NCBI GenBank assembly: GCA_019055375.1
Contig: JAHQIW010000010.1
Span: 186,001 to 250,000, forward strand
From: Parelaphostrongylus tenuis
Taxonomy: Eukaryota > Nematoda > Chromadorea > Rhabditida > Metastrongylidae
Reading direction: 5' to 3'
Length of the DNA stretch: 64,000 nt
The notes under the pieces are model-generated. The model saw only the letters and a program-made list of their open reading frames with translations, did no database searches and was not told where the DNA came from. Numbering within the stretch: the stretch's first letter is position 1; each line of letters opens with the position of its first letter. This document shows positions 23,456 through 38,400 of the stretch, one piece after another. Made by a program: the position numbers and the translations under genes.

Positions 23456-26400
23456 GGTATGCAATAGCACATATACCTCCCAAAAGGTTTCGATATACAA
23501 ATTTGAAAGAAAAAACTATACATCGCATCTGTTCTCCACTGTAATCCGTTGTACATTCTCCTCGTCTGCCTTCGATACCACAATAGGCACATATACACCA
23601 TTCTGAAGAGAATTCAGTTGTCCTGCGTGCACCTAAAAATTATATATATTCTAACTGCCAAATGCGGATATGCGAGACATGGTACCATTGTGTTATAGAA
23701 ATATGTGAATATGGATTGATGAATAGTATTCGATATATCCCAAAACCTTGTTTTTTGCTGCAATACCTACACTTCAGTTGAAGACGACTGTAACACTGTT
23801 CCTGTACAACAGACAGCAGGATTATTGCACGACAATTGCCAGCATGTTCATCAAGTTCCTGATCTACATAGTCTTGTTAGTTTTCCAAGATACGCACAAT
23901 ATTTTGGAAAGCAGCCTGGAAAAGCTGAGCTTTGCAACTTGTTTACTTATTTGGACGGCCCTTCGTCATAGGTGAGGGGGTCTGATCACAGTTTCCACTA
24001 GTTTCACTCTCGCGCATCTGCCGTCCATGATAGTGGTGTGCTTCGAGAACGGTGACGTAAGCGAGGCCCATTGCGTAAATATAAACTCGTTGCCATCTGT
24101 GGATGGAGATGGTTCACGTTAGCCACGAACAAATCTGCCTATCGTTCAGGTGGTCTTCCATAAGGGCGTTTGCATTTCCTTCGAGGCCCCGCACTGCTAT
24201 TTGCGTCCATCTGTCAACTGTTCTAATTGTATGACGGCCCATGTTTTGCCATCGATGTATATAGCACTGCAATGGCAGTGTAACACTATAAATAAATTGG
24301 TGGGCTGCAAAAAACTTTTACTATGTCAAGATATTAGACGAGGCAAATATATATATATATATATATTAATATATATATATATAATATTAATAAGGATAAA
24401 GCTTTCGGCGTTGATCAATCCCTGAGGGATGCGCCATGCATTCGACTTCAATTTTTAATTTCGTTTGAGGTGATTGAATGCATATCTGGCCTTTACAATG
24501 ACTCGCGGAGGCTTCCCGCTGAACCGAGTCAGTGCTGCTTATCCTCCCAGACAAGTCTGAGACCTGTCTGGTATCAATTTACCGACCCCGGAGGAATTGA
24601 TGGCTTGGTGAGCAATGAGCGCGAGATCGAACCATTGACCTCGTGTGCGACGCAGGGCACCTTTAACCACTGCGCCCTATATACATACATACATATATAA
24701 CATATATATCATATATATATACTATATATATATATATATATATATAAATGCTGTGCAAAACGAGCGTCGGCGGTGCAACGGCTAGCATACGTTCCTGGAA
24801 AGAGTGAGATTTGGGTTCGAATGCCGACTGACGCAAATCTTTTTGCACAGCACTCCACATTATCGGGTATATTATAAGACCATACCACCGCAAGAGGTGG
24901 TCAAATAAATGAATCTTGAGTTGATTATTTTCTTAAAGCTTGACGTTTTGGAGAACAAGTCTTCTTAGCTGATTAAAATCTCAAACCTGAAAAAGAGCAT
25001 AGGCGCAGAATGAATCTTACATCCATTCCAGCTACCGTAATTCGTCATTTCATTGTTATCATTGAAAGCGGAAGCTGGATACGTTACTAGACCAAAAGAA
25101 AATCTTACATGATTAAACACCACTTGAAATAATGAAGATGGTGATAATTTGATGAAAAGTCGTAATGAAGAGTGCAAACAAACCTGCAACGATCCTCCCT
25201 TTCGTAATGGCTGTGAACCTAACACTGCGTTCAGATCATCGATGCACTCTGCTCCGTCATATTCTATTAATTGGGAATCCGTTCGACGACACAGGTCGAC
25301 AAATTCGAAATCCGCTGCGGTCACCCTCGAAAAGCAAGATTTTAAAATCTCGAAAACGAACACCTGACATGTAGCGATCCCGAAAACAACCCGATCACTA
25401 GACGAAAATTTCACACAACTCCTACTTTTCATCGTATGGAAGAGGAAGCCATTGACGAATGTAGTTCCACAGGGGACGTTCGTTTCCTAATAAATCTGCC
25501 AGGCGGTCACAAAACTCCACCTCGCTCAACGTGTTACCTGAGAGAACTAGTTCAACTATCAAAACCACTTCAATAATTAAAGTAAGAATATAAAAACGCA
25601 TACCCATATTTCCTATGGTCTTCAATAAACTACGTGTGTTAGAACTACGCGATCGCGTTCCATGAAAATATGCCTATAAATACCACAAAAAGCGTTGACG
25701 AGAAGCGTACTGAACAAAGATTATTGATAGAGACTTTGGCTGTTTCTGATTATAAGGGTACAAATGAAAAACCGATCTCATTCACTGGAGAGGAACTTTT
25801 CATAGGAGTGTTGGTATCCATTCGAAAGCTGAGACTTTGAGCTATCGACCCAAGTCGTAGGTTTTTCAAAGCACCCTTCTATAACGCTGTGATCTCCACA
25901 CAAATCTAGCGCATATTTCTCAGAGCTCCTATTTTGGACTTCTAATAATCATAAAATAGAGCAGTGCCTTGAATGACCGTTTCGCTGCAACGCAGCAGGT
26001 AAAATAAGTTCAATTCGATGCGCAGGAAAGGACGATCAGGATTATTCAAGTTGCGGTGGGGTGTGGCGGCCACATGACTGCTGACCCTATACCTCGCTAA
26101 CGAAATGCTTCTCTCCGCGTTCATGGAATCGAATAAGCATTAGCATCGGGAAACACTATGTAAAACGTATGACTCTGCTACAAAAAAGACTTCAACATTT
26201 CTATTTTGTCATGAGTACTAACAAATCAATCATCACTACGATCTCCTTGCTGGAATTCAGGAGGCCAGAACTTCCTAATTGCCCCAACAGTGCCTAGAAG
26301 GCATCACCACTTAATCAAAATTAAAGATCACAATGGAGACTAGGAGGCGCGATATACCTCAATCCACCGCGCAGTCCAAGTGATCTACCGCACTGCGCGT

Positions 26401-29400
26401 TACACATATGGAGTGTAATATCCAGATCAAACGAATAACTGTAATACCAATGATCTCCTCCACAGTTCATACGCTTCGAGAATGCATTTTCATACTAGAA
26501 AATCAATCGGTCATCGTGTCAGCAGCTATTCACGTGGACGCCTTCGCCACACGGCCGCGAATGGCCAATGACCACCTTCTCGCACAAGGCAACCTTACTT
26601 ATTTCACCTGCTGTGTTTCGGAAAAACGGCCTCTTCAAAAAAAAGCACATCATTGGCATGAGAAACTATTATGTTATTGAATGATTGATAAATACTTCAA
26701 AGGAAGAACTCGGTCCGGCGAAAAATATGCGCGGCTTTTACGCAAAAAATTTCCCCCTGTAGCAACGTAAAAAAAAGACTTTCAAATAACTGCGACGTGG
26801 GGCTATAGCCTGAAGTCTCAAATTTCGAATGGTTACCCACACTCCTATCAAAACTCCCCACCAAATGAGGTGAGTTTTTCATTCTCCCTTATAATCAGAA
26901 AAAAACGGAAATTTTTATTATCTTCTTCTATTATTTTAACTTTTATTATTTTCTGCATTGATATTGAAGAATTAAGCCTTTTTAGTTACACGATATGAAG
27001 TTAAAAAAAGGGTTCTTATTTAAAATCTCGATGTAACCGGTAATCAGCAACTTTTCAACCATTTTTTTTCAAACATTATAATGCCACGACGGACGATTCA
27101 CCTATCATAAGAACCACAACTACTCCTTATTCTCACTTCACAGAAAATTGATGCAGCATTGTCATAGTAATTTATTGCTGTGGTATAACACGCATTTACG
27201 GACAAGAATTGGAAGAAAAGCAAGTCAAGACAGACCTGACAACTTTATATTTACAGAATGCAATAAAAAAAAGCAAAATATTAGTTATTACAACTGCTAC
27301 CTTTCCCTATTCACCTGCAAATCTTTCGAGCAAAAAGTAAAAACGAGTGGAGGACTTGACGTGTTCAAGTCTCGATCCAGAAAAATCTCGTCTTTTCTGA
27401 ACAAATCAGGTTCCAAATCTTCTCCGCAGTTAAATAAATATAGATTACAAGATTCATATTTTAAAATTTTGCCGAGCAGTGGATATAATAAGATAAAACA
27501 ATTAATGCAGTTGCAAGGAGTATGCTATGAAAAGATTTCGCCAAGAATCTTTACTAAGTGTATCCACAAAGTAATGTCCTTATTCGCTATAAGATGTATT
27601 CATTGACACACTCACGAGGTTGCCGTTCATGCTCTTTCATTGTAGAAAGTGTTTTTTTTTCTTGAAAAATCTTTACAATTACGCTGACATCCTTTCTCTC
27701 GCTGTATCCAATGTAATGTGAGAAAAGCTTTTCTGAATGAACCGTTCTCAGAAACAAAAAACCTTGTAGACGACGTCTACGAGAGAGCGAAAATATTACG
27801 TTACAAATAATCAGGAAAAATAAAAGCAAATATGTACGAAGTTATTTGGACTCAGACAAGTATAAAAAAGGGATAATATACCTCGATAGCTAAAAGCATT
27901 TGTACAGCTCCATGATATGCTCTGCGGAGAGGACTCGTGAGCAGTCCAGGTGGCAACACTGACTCATCAGCTAATAGAGACAATAGTACTAGCACATCAG
28001 CATGCTTTGGAAACAGCGCATCCTTCAGGCGATCAAATTGCTGAAGATGAAAAATTATAGCAGCCATTGCTTCGTCTTTAGTACTACACTTAATGTCAAA
28101 ATGATAGAAGTCCCCTTAACTATAATTCAACAACATGTGATGAGAATGATCAACCGTAATTCAACAACTCGGTGAGAGTGACGCGACAAGTAGATAATCC
28201 ATAAAAAAGTCCCATAAATCTGCTCCACGAAAAGAGAGGAAAAAAATCTGAGTAAAAAACACTCGAAATGAAAGCGATGATATAATGATACCAGCCAACA
28301 ACAATCGAGTGTACAACACTGTATGTTGAGTGGTAATTTCACTTGACATAAAGTGTAGAATGTTCATCGTCGCCTACTCTAAGCATAGCGTACTGAGCGC
28401 CCCGAGAGGATTGACTAAAAAACGAAGTGTACTGCCCGACTGATGAGACCGTCAAGGTCGAAACACGTGTGTCGGGCTCTACTAGTCAGTCCATTTAACA
28501 GACCACATGACATGTTGGCCCAAATAATAATTACGCGATCAAGTAAAGAAATATGCACGATGGCGAGTCAGGAAAGGATACGGGGACGAAGATGGAAAAC
28601 ATCTAGCTATAACGCCGTTCACAAAACATAGTAGGACATCGAAATTATACAACGGAGTGATCAACACAGAAATATATTATATTGTTGTCGAGTTCGTTGT
28701 CTTCTGGATGCTTGCAGTACACCTCCATTTACAGAGGCTTTAATCAGCTTTTCGGTGAAATCAATCAACTAACTGCTTAAAAAGATTTCAATCGTTTGTG
28801 AGTGTACGGATTCGAAGTACAGTTTTTGACAATACGTTGAGTAAAACCGAAAAACCACATCCTCTTCTTCTGAAGGAGCGCTCCGATGACGAAATATAAG
28901 TGCACGACCAAGTCTAACAACATCACGGTCAGTTTCACTACACTAGTTCCAGATGCTCATGAACTCATCGCACACATCGTTCTTCTATTAACCATCACGA
29001 CAGATAGACTGTGTACGAGATATGTCACTTCCATTCAACTTGTTTTCTGGATGTTGCAGAAACTTCTCACGTCATCAGTCCATCAAACGTAGTAATGAAC
29101 TTTGATAATGCCATGTCGATTGAACGAATCTGACCTTGATTCAAATTCTGTTTTCTTAATCATGGGTACAAGTATGTTACCCAGGGACAGATGAGTAAAC
29201 GACACACTTTGATGGACATGGACTTTCATAAGTGTTAGTAATTATTCGAAAGCTTGAATCTCTGGCCAGTGGCTACGTGGTTAATTTTTTTGAAAGCCTT
29301 TTTGTGACGATGTAGCAGAAAGAAAACATTTCGCTTCCACACATGCATATTCCTTGCAGGACACAATTGCTCCCTGATACTACAAACAATCATCTGATAA

Positions 29401-32400
29401 CGGAGGTTTCTACGATTCCAATACTGTGCTTATTTGTGGAAAAATTGTTACACTGCAAAGTATCAGGAAAATAAGTGAGTCTCACACTAATGGACATTGG
29501 AAGGGGGAGGAATGCGGGTCGTCGATTCCATACGACGATTGATGGATTACGTTGGCGTGTTACACATGTGGAGTGAAATTCTTGTTATCTGTACCCAATG
29601 TTGTTAGGTGATGTGCAAAACTATGACGTCAGGCAAGACTCAAACCCGTATTTCACCCTTTCAGGAGAGCGTTCAACCAAATGCACTACTAACGCGTTTG
29701 CCACCACTCTTTCTACTCCACAACGCATCAATCTGTCGGTGTCCAACCGTCAAGGAATTGAACTGCTAGTCGATATCGACAATGAACCCAGTCACGCTGA
29801 CTAATATTGGATAGATGTGTGATCAAACAAAATTGTTCTCAATTAACCGCTTTCACCAGAGGTAAGATGGAAAGGGTGAAATGCGGAATCGAGTCCCGCC
29901 TATGTCGAAGTTTTGCATCCACTCATCATACTGGGTATGCCTCTACATTCGACCGCTTTTTATAGACCTTGCTAAAACAGTAATAATCTGGTAAGGATAT
30001 AACATGTTTTGAGCCATGGTCTAAATGCTATACAGTCGCCTGTTTCGGCCAATTCGGCTGAACCGAGGACGGTGCTAATGATGGGTCCCGGTAGGACGAA
30101 ATAGGCGCCTGTTTAGCATTTAGACCATGGCGCAAAACATGTTAAATCCTTATTAGATTAAAACTGGGTATATTTATTTGTAACACCATACCATCGCTGA
30201 AAAGCGGTTAGATAGAAAGGAATTTTGTTACGCAATTAGAGAACTTTTATCTGCTTTGAAAAATTATCCAGATAAAACGTATGACTCTGATACTACACTA
30301 CAAGATTTCTTCTGAAGATTCATGTTTTTTGCATCCAGTGAAGCAATAGTATGAAACAGCAGCGGATGTGAACATAATTTAATTGAAAATGCCACAACTT
30401 CAATAAAAGGGTCTTTTTGAAAACAAGATAAACAAGATCACGCAGCGCAGTGCTAGAAATTTAAGCTTTTGAAATAACTACTATCACTCCCACAAAATGT
30501 GCTCGTCCAGCGAAAAAGATCGTTTCTTAACTTATCACCCCGTAACATACTCGAACCAGTCAAGTCCAAACCGCACATAGAGTAAGAAAAGTTCCCCACA
30601 TTGACATCTACCTTCGTTCCCATCTCGAATGAGAACAATACATTCAATAGCGTGTAGATATACGCCAATTAGATAAATATGTGTATGGTCAAATAAGATG
30701 GGACAGGCTTCATAAATGACACATACTTCAAGATGAATAATAAAATAGATTACTACCTATTTATTCTCTTAGATAACACTTGTGGATCAAGGAATTTCAG
30801 TGAAGAATGAGTTAGGAGACACCATAAGTGAGACGTAAGCAAAGTTATCGCCCTCGTTTAAACAGTCAAGCCCAGATCGCCTCAGACATCCCCCAGTATC
30901 TTGCTATATGGGTGAAACATAGAGTGGCACACTATCCAGCTGAATATTCTGCTTGGTAGCAGAAAGTCTAGAATATCCTTGAAGTATTCGTAATGACTCT
31001 CCCGATATTACGCTCTTGTAATCCAACGGAGTACACATCTAATGGGAAACACTGCTAGATAGATCATCCAGTACGAAAAAAAAATATACCTACTGAATAA
31101 ATGAACTAAAATAAGCTTCAAGACGGGAGTAACAACTTGATCCGAAAAATCTACGCATTCAAAGCTGTTCTTAGAACAAGAAAAAAACCGTTGCCTCTTC
31201 AACAACCACTCAATACTAAAGATATATCAAGTGAAAAGAGAGGACTAACATCAAACCATATCCATTCACGATTTCGAGGATGAACGCCGTCTCAATTTTC
31301 AAAAAATTTAAACTACTATTCGCATAAATGCGAATCCTAACTGCTCCTAACCGTATCTTAGAAAATGAGGAAAACATGAGTAGATTGCTTACCCCCTCCA
31401 AATTGTCTCCTCCTAGGACAGTTCGTTCGACAGTGTGCCACACGTCTTGATGCATGAATAAGCGTTGTTTGATATCCATAGCAATCTTTCTTGCAAGGTT
31501 GATCATTTGCCGAGTTCGATGATGAGAACTTTGCATACGCTCGAAACCCATGCGTTCCTTAAAATCATGATTATAACCCATAGCATTTTCTTAGTGAAAG
31601 ATAGCCGTTCAAGATCAGCAAGGACTAGTCCTTTTCATATAAAAAATACTACTTCATGTGAAATGAAACTGTCTCATCCAGGAACAGGAAAATGGAGACA
31701 GACAATTAGCCTCCCATATCATGGGCACCAACTGTAGTGACATCACCTGTATCACCTGTCGTCCTGTTGATTTTCGAGTAACTCGAGCGGGCACCAGCAA
31801 CATTTCCATTTCCCCCTATCGCATGCAAGAGTAGTTCAGCGGGTCCTCCTCGCTTCAGGGATTTGCTGAGCATTATATCTTCCTACTATGCCTTTCGTGA
31901 AGAAATCGGGCCATCGGATCCGTGGTCTTCCTCTAGAGCGCTTGATGTCCCGAGGAATCCATTCGGTAACGCTTCTCGTCCATCTGTTGTCGTTGAAGCG
32001 CATTACGTGTCCGTCCCACCTTATTTTCGATATCCCGTCGCGTAGAACAAAGTCCTTAATCTTTGATCTATGATGTAGGTCAGAACTTCGCATCCTTTCT
32101 CTCATTAGCGAGATACGGGATACTCCTAGCATTGTTCTTTCTACTGCGCGTTCAATAACGCCAAATGATCTTCCATCCTTCCTACGTAGCGATCAGGTTT
32201 CTGCTGCATACGCTAGGGTAGGGATAATCGTCGAGCCGAAAAATTGGACACGGGGTCGGATGTCCTTTGCCCTTTTCACTACATCTTCAATGCTCTTGAA
32301 CGTTCCCCAAGCCGCTCGTTTCCTCCTGCTCAACTCCGGATCTAGGTTGTTCATCATATTGATTTTACGACCTAGATAGACATAACTGGAGCACTCGGAG

Positions 32401-35400
32401 ATATTCGTTTTGTTGAGTGTGGATAGGGTATCAAACATCCATACGTTCCTCGTGAACATCGTTTTCGTTAGATTTAGTTGAAGCCAATCTTTCCAACGGC
32501 GTTGTCGAAATCGGTCAACATTATTCTGCTTGACTGATGTTCGGTGTTATGAGGACGATATCATAAGCGAAGCGAAGATGGCTAAAATGTCGACCGCCGA
32601 TTTTCACTCCCATATCGCCCCATTCTAATGTTCGCATGACAAATAGGAGCGTAGCAGTGAATAATTCTAATGAAATAGTATCGCCTTGTCAAACCCTTCT
32701 TCTTACGTCGATAGTAATATTGTTGCAGAATGGAGATATTTTGGTCGTGAAATCTTTATAAAGCTCATGAAGGATCATTATGCACCGAGCAGAGACGCCC
32801 TGGTTGCACAGATCCTCTGTAACCGCTTCTGTTTCCACTGAATTAAAAGCTTTCTTCAAATCGATGAAAGTGAGACAGAGCAGTAGTCAGCACTCTCGTG
32901 GAACTTCAATGAGTCTTGTGATAATGTGAATTTTGTCTATGGTACCACCTTTTCGGAACCCTGCCTGTTCGCATAGCTGTGCATCGTCAGCTCGGGTGTC
33001 CGCGGAGACAAGCGTCTCTTCGTGACTTTAAACCTCTCGACTTCCACAGCGCTAACGTGAAGATATTCAACGAGACGGTCGTATTCTTCGTCCATGTTGT
33101 CGACAACGGTATCTTCCCAAGAGTCGACTAATGATTTAAATACATCTCAGTTCATGATAGTTCTGGGACTTCGTTGTTCAAATTTAGCGGCTTTCTCTCT
33201 CTTCCGCGAAAAATGGAACGTTGCGCGAAGGAGGGGTTGGTCTGATCCCGTGAAGAACTTGGGGAACAACAGCGACGTCGGTCGGGCAAAACCTTCGATT
33301 TACTATGGTATGGTCTATTTCGTCATGGTACTCTCCATTGGAGCGCATGTGGCGCAGTGGTTAGAGGTGCCCTGCGTCGCACACGAGGTCAATGGTTCGA
33401 TCTCGCGCTCATGGCTCACCAAGCCATCCATCCCTTCGGGGTCGGTAAATTGGTACCAGACAGGTCTCAGACTTGTCTGGGAGGATAAGCAGCACTGACT
33501 CGGTTCAGCGGGAGGCCACCGCGAGTCATTGTAAAGGCCAGATGTGCATTCAATCACCTCAAACGAAGTTAAAAATTGAAGTCGAATGCATGGCGCATCC
33601 CTCAGGGATTGATCAACGCCGAGAGCTTCATCCTTTTTATACTCTCTATTGGGAGGCTCCCACGTCCATCGCTGAGACTGAGGCTTTTGGAATTGTGAGT
33701 TACCGTGGATAGTCATGATAAACTCAGATAGCTATAGCGAATAACTCTCACCGTGTTCATTCCATTTTAGTCCGTAGGTCCCAATGAGACATTCTTCAGA
33801 CGTTCTTCTGGGTTCGATTTTCGCGTTAAAATCTCCTACAACAATCTTGAAAGATGTACGATCTTCACTGAAGAATTTCTCAAAGTCCATACAGAAATTT
33901 TCGACTTCCTCTTCATCATAGCTTGATGTTGGTGCGTAAGCAAAGAAGGTTCAAAGCCGGCATTGATCATCGTTTCAACCGCAGTCGTCCGCTACGGGTT
34001 GTTAGTCGTTCAAATGAATCGTTGTTCACGATGAAATTCAATTTAAAGAGGACACCAACGCCGCTGACACCTCTGCTACAGCAAAGAAACAGTTCTTTTC
34101 CGGTGTCATATATAGCGTGAAAAGGATAGCGTCTTCTCGTCTCAGCCAGACCAAAAACGTCGTACCTTAGTCTCCCTGTTCGAATCAATGAATCTTATAA
34201 GCGGACTCGTGCCTTATAGGTACAGATCGCCATTTCAGTCCGTTTTGATCCTGCCACCTAGTTTGGCCCTGAGATTTTAGCAGCCTCACCGTACTCGTTA
34301 CCCAGCGCTACCCTACTAGGGGTTTTCGGGGTCAAGGGAATAAAGCCCATATTTATTGCTATTTTCAGCATTTTGACAGCCAACACAAGCTTACTAGGGT
34401 CTAAACGTGGGGTTGGGTACTGACGAGTAAATTGCCAGTCTCTCTCGGAGAAGCGGGAGGAGCGTATCTGTTGAGGACGACTCCTAATCTCCTCCCACAT
34501 ACTTACCAGCCGTTTGATTGCAGGCTTTTGGCCGATTTGACTCGTAGAAATAGAGTTTTGTCAAATGGGCGCTGCAGAAGCAGGGAGCTCATCCACTGAA
34601 TGCACCTGCGTCTCTGGGAAGCATTTGGCCGCTCTTGATTCGCGCTTATTCCTCCATCCACCATCTGGAGACGCGCCTCGTGACCTCGCGACCAACAGGG
34701 TGGGATCCCTCAAAGAGGGAGATCGGCGGCAGTAATTGAAAGGACAGAAAATTAATATATTTACAGTTCAAAATACTACCTTCTCAGTTCGCGTACGACG
34801 TTTCATCCTTGTTTTGCTGCCAACGTCTAATTCATCTCCTGCCTTTAAAAGCGCATTTTAATGAAATATAGTTCTGAACAATTTTTGTCATAATCCATAG
34901 TTCCTCATTCAACCGCTTTTTTTTAGATTTAACTCAAACGATAATAATCTGGTACGGATATAACGCATTTGAAGCCATGTCCAAGTGCCATACAGGCATG
35001 TTTCGACTTAGTGGTAGGACGAAACAGGCGCCTGTACAGCACTTAGATATAGCTCAAAACATGTTATTTCCTTATCAGATTGTAATCCACAGTCCAATAA
35101 AATGATATATTAGGCCTGTATTGAGCTAAGGACTGGACGCTGAACTGCAAAAACTATGTTTTAGAAGTTTCTCAACAATGCCAAAGGTGATTATATAGAA
35201 ACATTTTCGAAAGACGTAGCACGAAGCTGTCCATTAGCTTTTACTACCTTTATGCTTTGACCCTTGGGAGACACGGTGCATCCCATAGAATCCACTACTG
35301 TTTTCTTAGACTTGTCACCGACGGCGATTTCAACAATGTTTTTTCTATTTTTGGAAAAACCTTTTCATTGAGCCATAGCACCAAAAACTCTCTAATATAG

Positions 35401-38400
35401 GCTCAATTTTCTTTGTTTGCTTGGTTGGCCGTTAGATAGGTTTACTTTAGACTTTTAGTAGTCATTCGATAATTTCAATCGCAATTATTCTCAAACAATT
35501 TTTAGTTTTTGAAGTGGTCTTTATATCGTTGTAACAGTGAAAGGAAGATTGCTTTTAACACTCGGAATTTTCTTCGAAATTATGAGATGTATATGCACCA
35601 AAAGCATGCAGACATCTAAAAGAAGTTATGGAGTATCACAGCAACATAAAAAAAGCTAAGACGTTTCTTCAAAATGGAGAAAAAACCCTGATCAGATAAC
35701 GGAAATTGCAAGCCGCTGGCGAATCGCTCTCCGCAACTGAGATTAATCGCCTCTCCAAAGCGTTAGATATATTTTCCATTTTCGCAAAAATTTGCAGTTT
35801 TGAAGTCATTCATAGATTTGACATAACTACATGCTAAAACGCAGAGTCCCTAGGAAGTCTTTATAATCGTCTGCAAAATTCAAAGACTTCTAAGAAATTT
35901 TCTTAATCGAATATCTCTCGTTTAAAAACATTTCAAATATAAAGACATAAGTGAGAAATTTAGATTGAAAGATGAGACCAGATACCTAGAATAAAACAAG
36001 TCTGTGCTCAAGCATTTCTCGCATTATCATGACAGCAAGTTTTTGGAACTCAAACAATGCAGACTCTCACCGAGTACACCTCAGATCCAGGAGCATCCTC
36101 AGAGTCGTCATTGATTTGGTCGCCTCCATCCAGTTCCATAGATGAGCTCGCGCTTCGCACGTTAACGTACGGTAAAGAGTAGCCTACTGCACAATTCCAA
36201 GTGTTCTTCAAGCAATTCGACGCGGCATTACGATTATTCAAATCAGCTTTATCGGATGGAACGCGTCTGATCTAGAACGAATAAACAAAATCCGTACAAA
36301 AGTTTTGTGAAGACTAATGTCTTTGGTTCAAAGATGCATCACTGTAAGCAGCCAAAATACAAAAAGAACCTGGATTTTTGAAAACAGTGCTCTACTAACG
36401 GATGACGGTGCTCGTAGTAATGTGGGACTCCTTGTTAGAACGTCATCGCGAGGTGTAATAGGTATTGTCAGCTGCAAAGAAAATCCAGAAAGAAGATAGG
36501 AAAAAGAAGGAAAAGAGAAAAAAAAAGGAAAAGAAAACGTAAAGTTGTGATCTAGAAAAACTCATTTGCCACATCAGATGGAAAGTATGAAAGTCGGTAC
36601 AAACGTAAAGAGTATTAAGCTTACATCGGATTCCGGACTAGGGGTTCGTGGAGTAGCCAAACGATAGATAGATTCCACTAGTGAACAATCTGATGGAGTA
36701 TTGAAGGTTGGTGTCCTGTGGTATGTATGGTGACTGGAATATTAACGAACGTTAGAAATAACTTAAAAATACTACATGGCATATACGTCATTGATTCGAA
36801 GTCTAACTATGTCCAAAACAATCCTCAAAAACCAACCCCACTTACTCTTTGTGGCGAATCTGTTTCCATGTTCGATTGCAATGTAAGCGGATCATTATCG
36901 TCTTCATCATTCGTATAATCGACATCGTTCCATGTTTCCGAAAGTGACTGAGGAAAATTCAGAAATCAAATCAAACTATTGAAGCTCCAGTTTTTACTCT
37001 AATTAGAGTTAAAGCAAAATGAAGTTCTACATCAACTCTACGTTACTTCATGAATGAAAAAAGTATATCATCATATATCAAGAGCACCGAAGATGTAGTG
37101 AAGAGGACAAAGAACATCCGACTCCGTGCTCATCTTTTCGACTCGACGATTATCCCTGCCCTAACGTATACAGCAGAAACCTGCTCGCTACGTAAGCTGC
37201 CATGAAAGATCACTTGGCGGTATTGAACGCGCAGTTGAAAGGTCGATGCTAGGAGTATTCCGTACCTCGCAAATGAGAGAAAGGATCAAAGTTCCGACCT
37301 ACGACAACGATCGAAAATCAGAGACGCCGTTGTGCACTTTAGGATATCGAAAATAAGGTGGGCCGGACACGTGATGCGCTTCAACGACAACCCGATGGTC
37401 GAGAGCCGTTATCGAGTGGATTCCTCGGGACAACAAGCGCACTAAAGGAAGACCACTCACCCGCTGGTCCGATTTCTTCACGAAAGCGATAGAAGAAAGA
37501 TATGATGCTCAGCGATTCCCTAGATCGAGGAGGACCCACTGGGCTACTCTTACGCGCGATAAGGAAAAATGGAAGAGTTGCTGGTACCCGCTCGAGTCAC
37601 TCGACGATCACGGGACGACAGGTGATACAGGTGATACATTGCAATATAAGTGTTTCAGTCTTGTAGCCTCGTCAGTTGCACTGTGCCTTCCTATGAGCCA
37701 ATCCACTTCGTGGGAGAACCACTCTACATAAAGGAATCGTCGACGAACATGTTAACAACGCTGCCGCGTGTGAAGTGAAAATATGTAAGAAGGAAATGGG
37801 GTTCTCTTTCGAGGATTGGCTTAGACGAAAAGCACTGTGCAACTGACGAGACTGTTGGGCAGAAACACATGTATTACACTTCTAAGTGCCTGTAATAGAC
37901 ATCGTAAAAGGCTCATAAAATACATTGTCAGATTATATTGTTTTAGGCGAGGGTGTGGAAAAAACAGTCGAGCTTGAAGGTATTATCAAAAACAATGGAA
38001 CTGTTTGAGATCGGCCGTGCTTCAGAGACGCGTGCGAGTAATAGGAATTCAAAACTCGCAAAAAACTACACTAGAATATTGTGCAACTGAAAGTACTGCG
38101 AAATATAAATTTGACAAACCTCTACAACACCGTCGTCAGCGTTGGCTGGATGAGAACTGCGACTAAATTGTGAAAGATCACTATCCATGGTTTCATCATT
38201 GCCAAGGGTTTCCGAGCGTGTCTACCCTCGCTTCCAGAGCAATATCTTTTTCAAGCGTAACAAAATCATTCATCACATTTACTAGGCCAACAGAAGCGTT
38301 TCTTCTGAGAGCTCTCAACGTATGAATTATGCTGCAGGATGTTTCAGGAATTTCTTCGTTCCTTGCCGAAGAATCTTGATGAGTTTCTCGATCCGAATTT

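Noticed and set aside
25041..25108. Extension of exon 27 reading [20 protein letters not shown]
   Set aside because: It would need a 22-base intron or a donor phase that creates a stop with the last exon.
27148..27606. 152-codon plus-strand open frame
   Set aside because: No start context or recognisable motif. It runs into antisense of gon-4 exon 25 and has intron-like composition.
30453..30668. Possible gon-4 exon on the minus strand
   Set aside because: It contains the dispersed CGCTGGACGAG repeat and lacks a convincing acceptor/donor pair.
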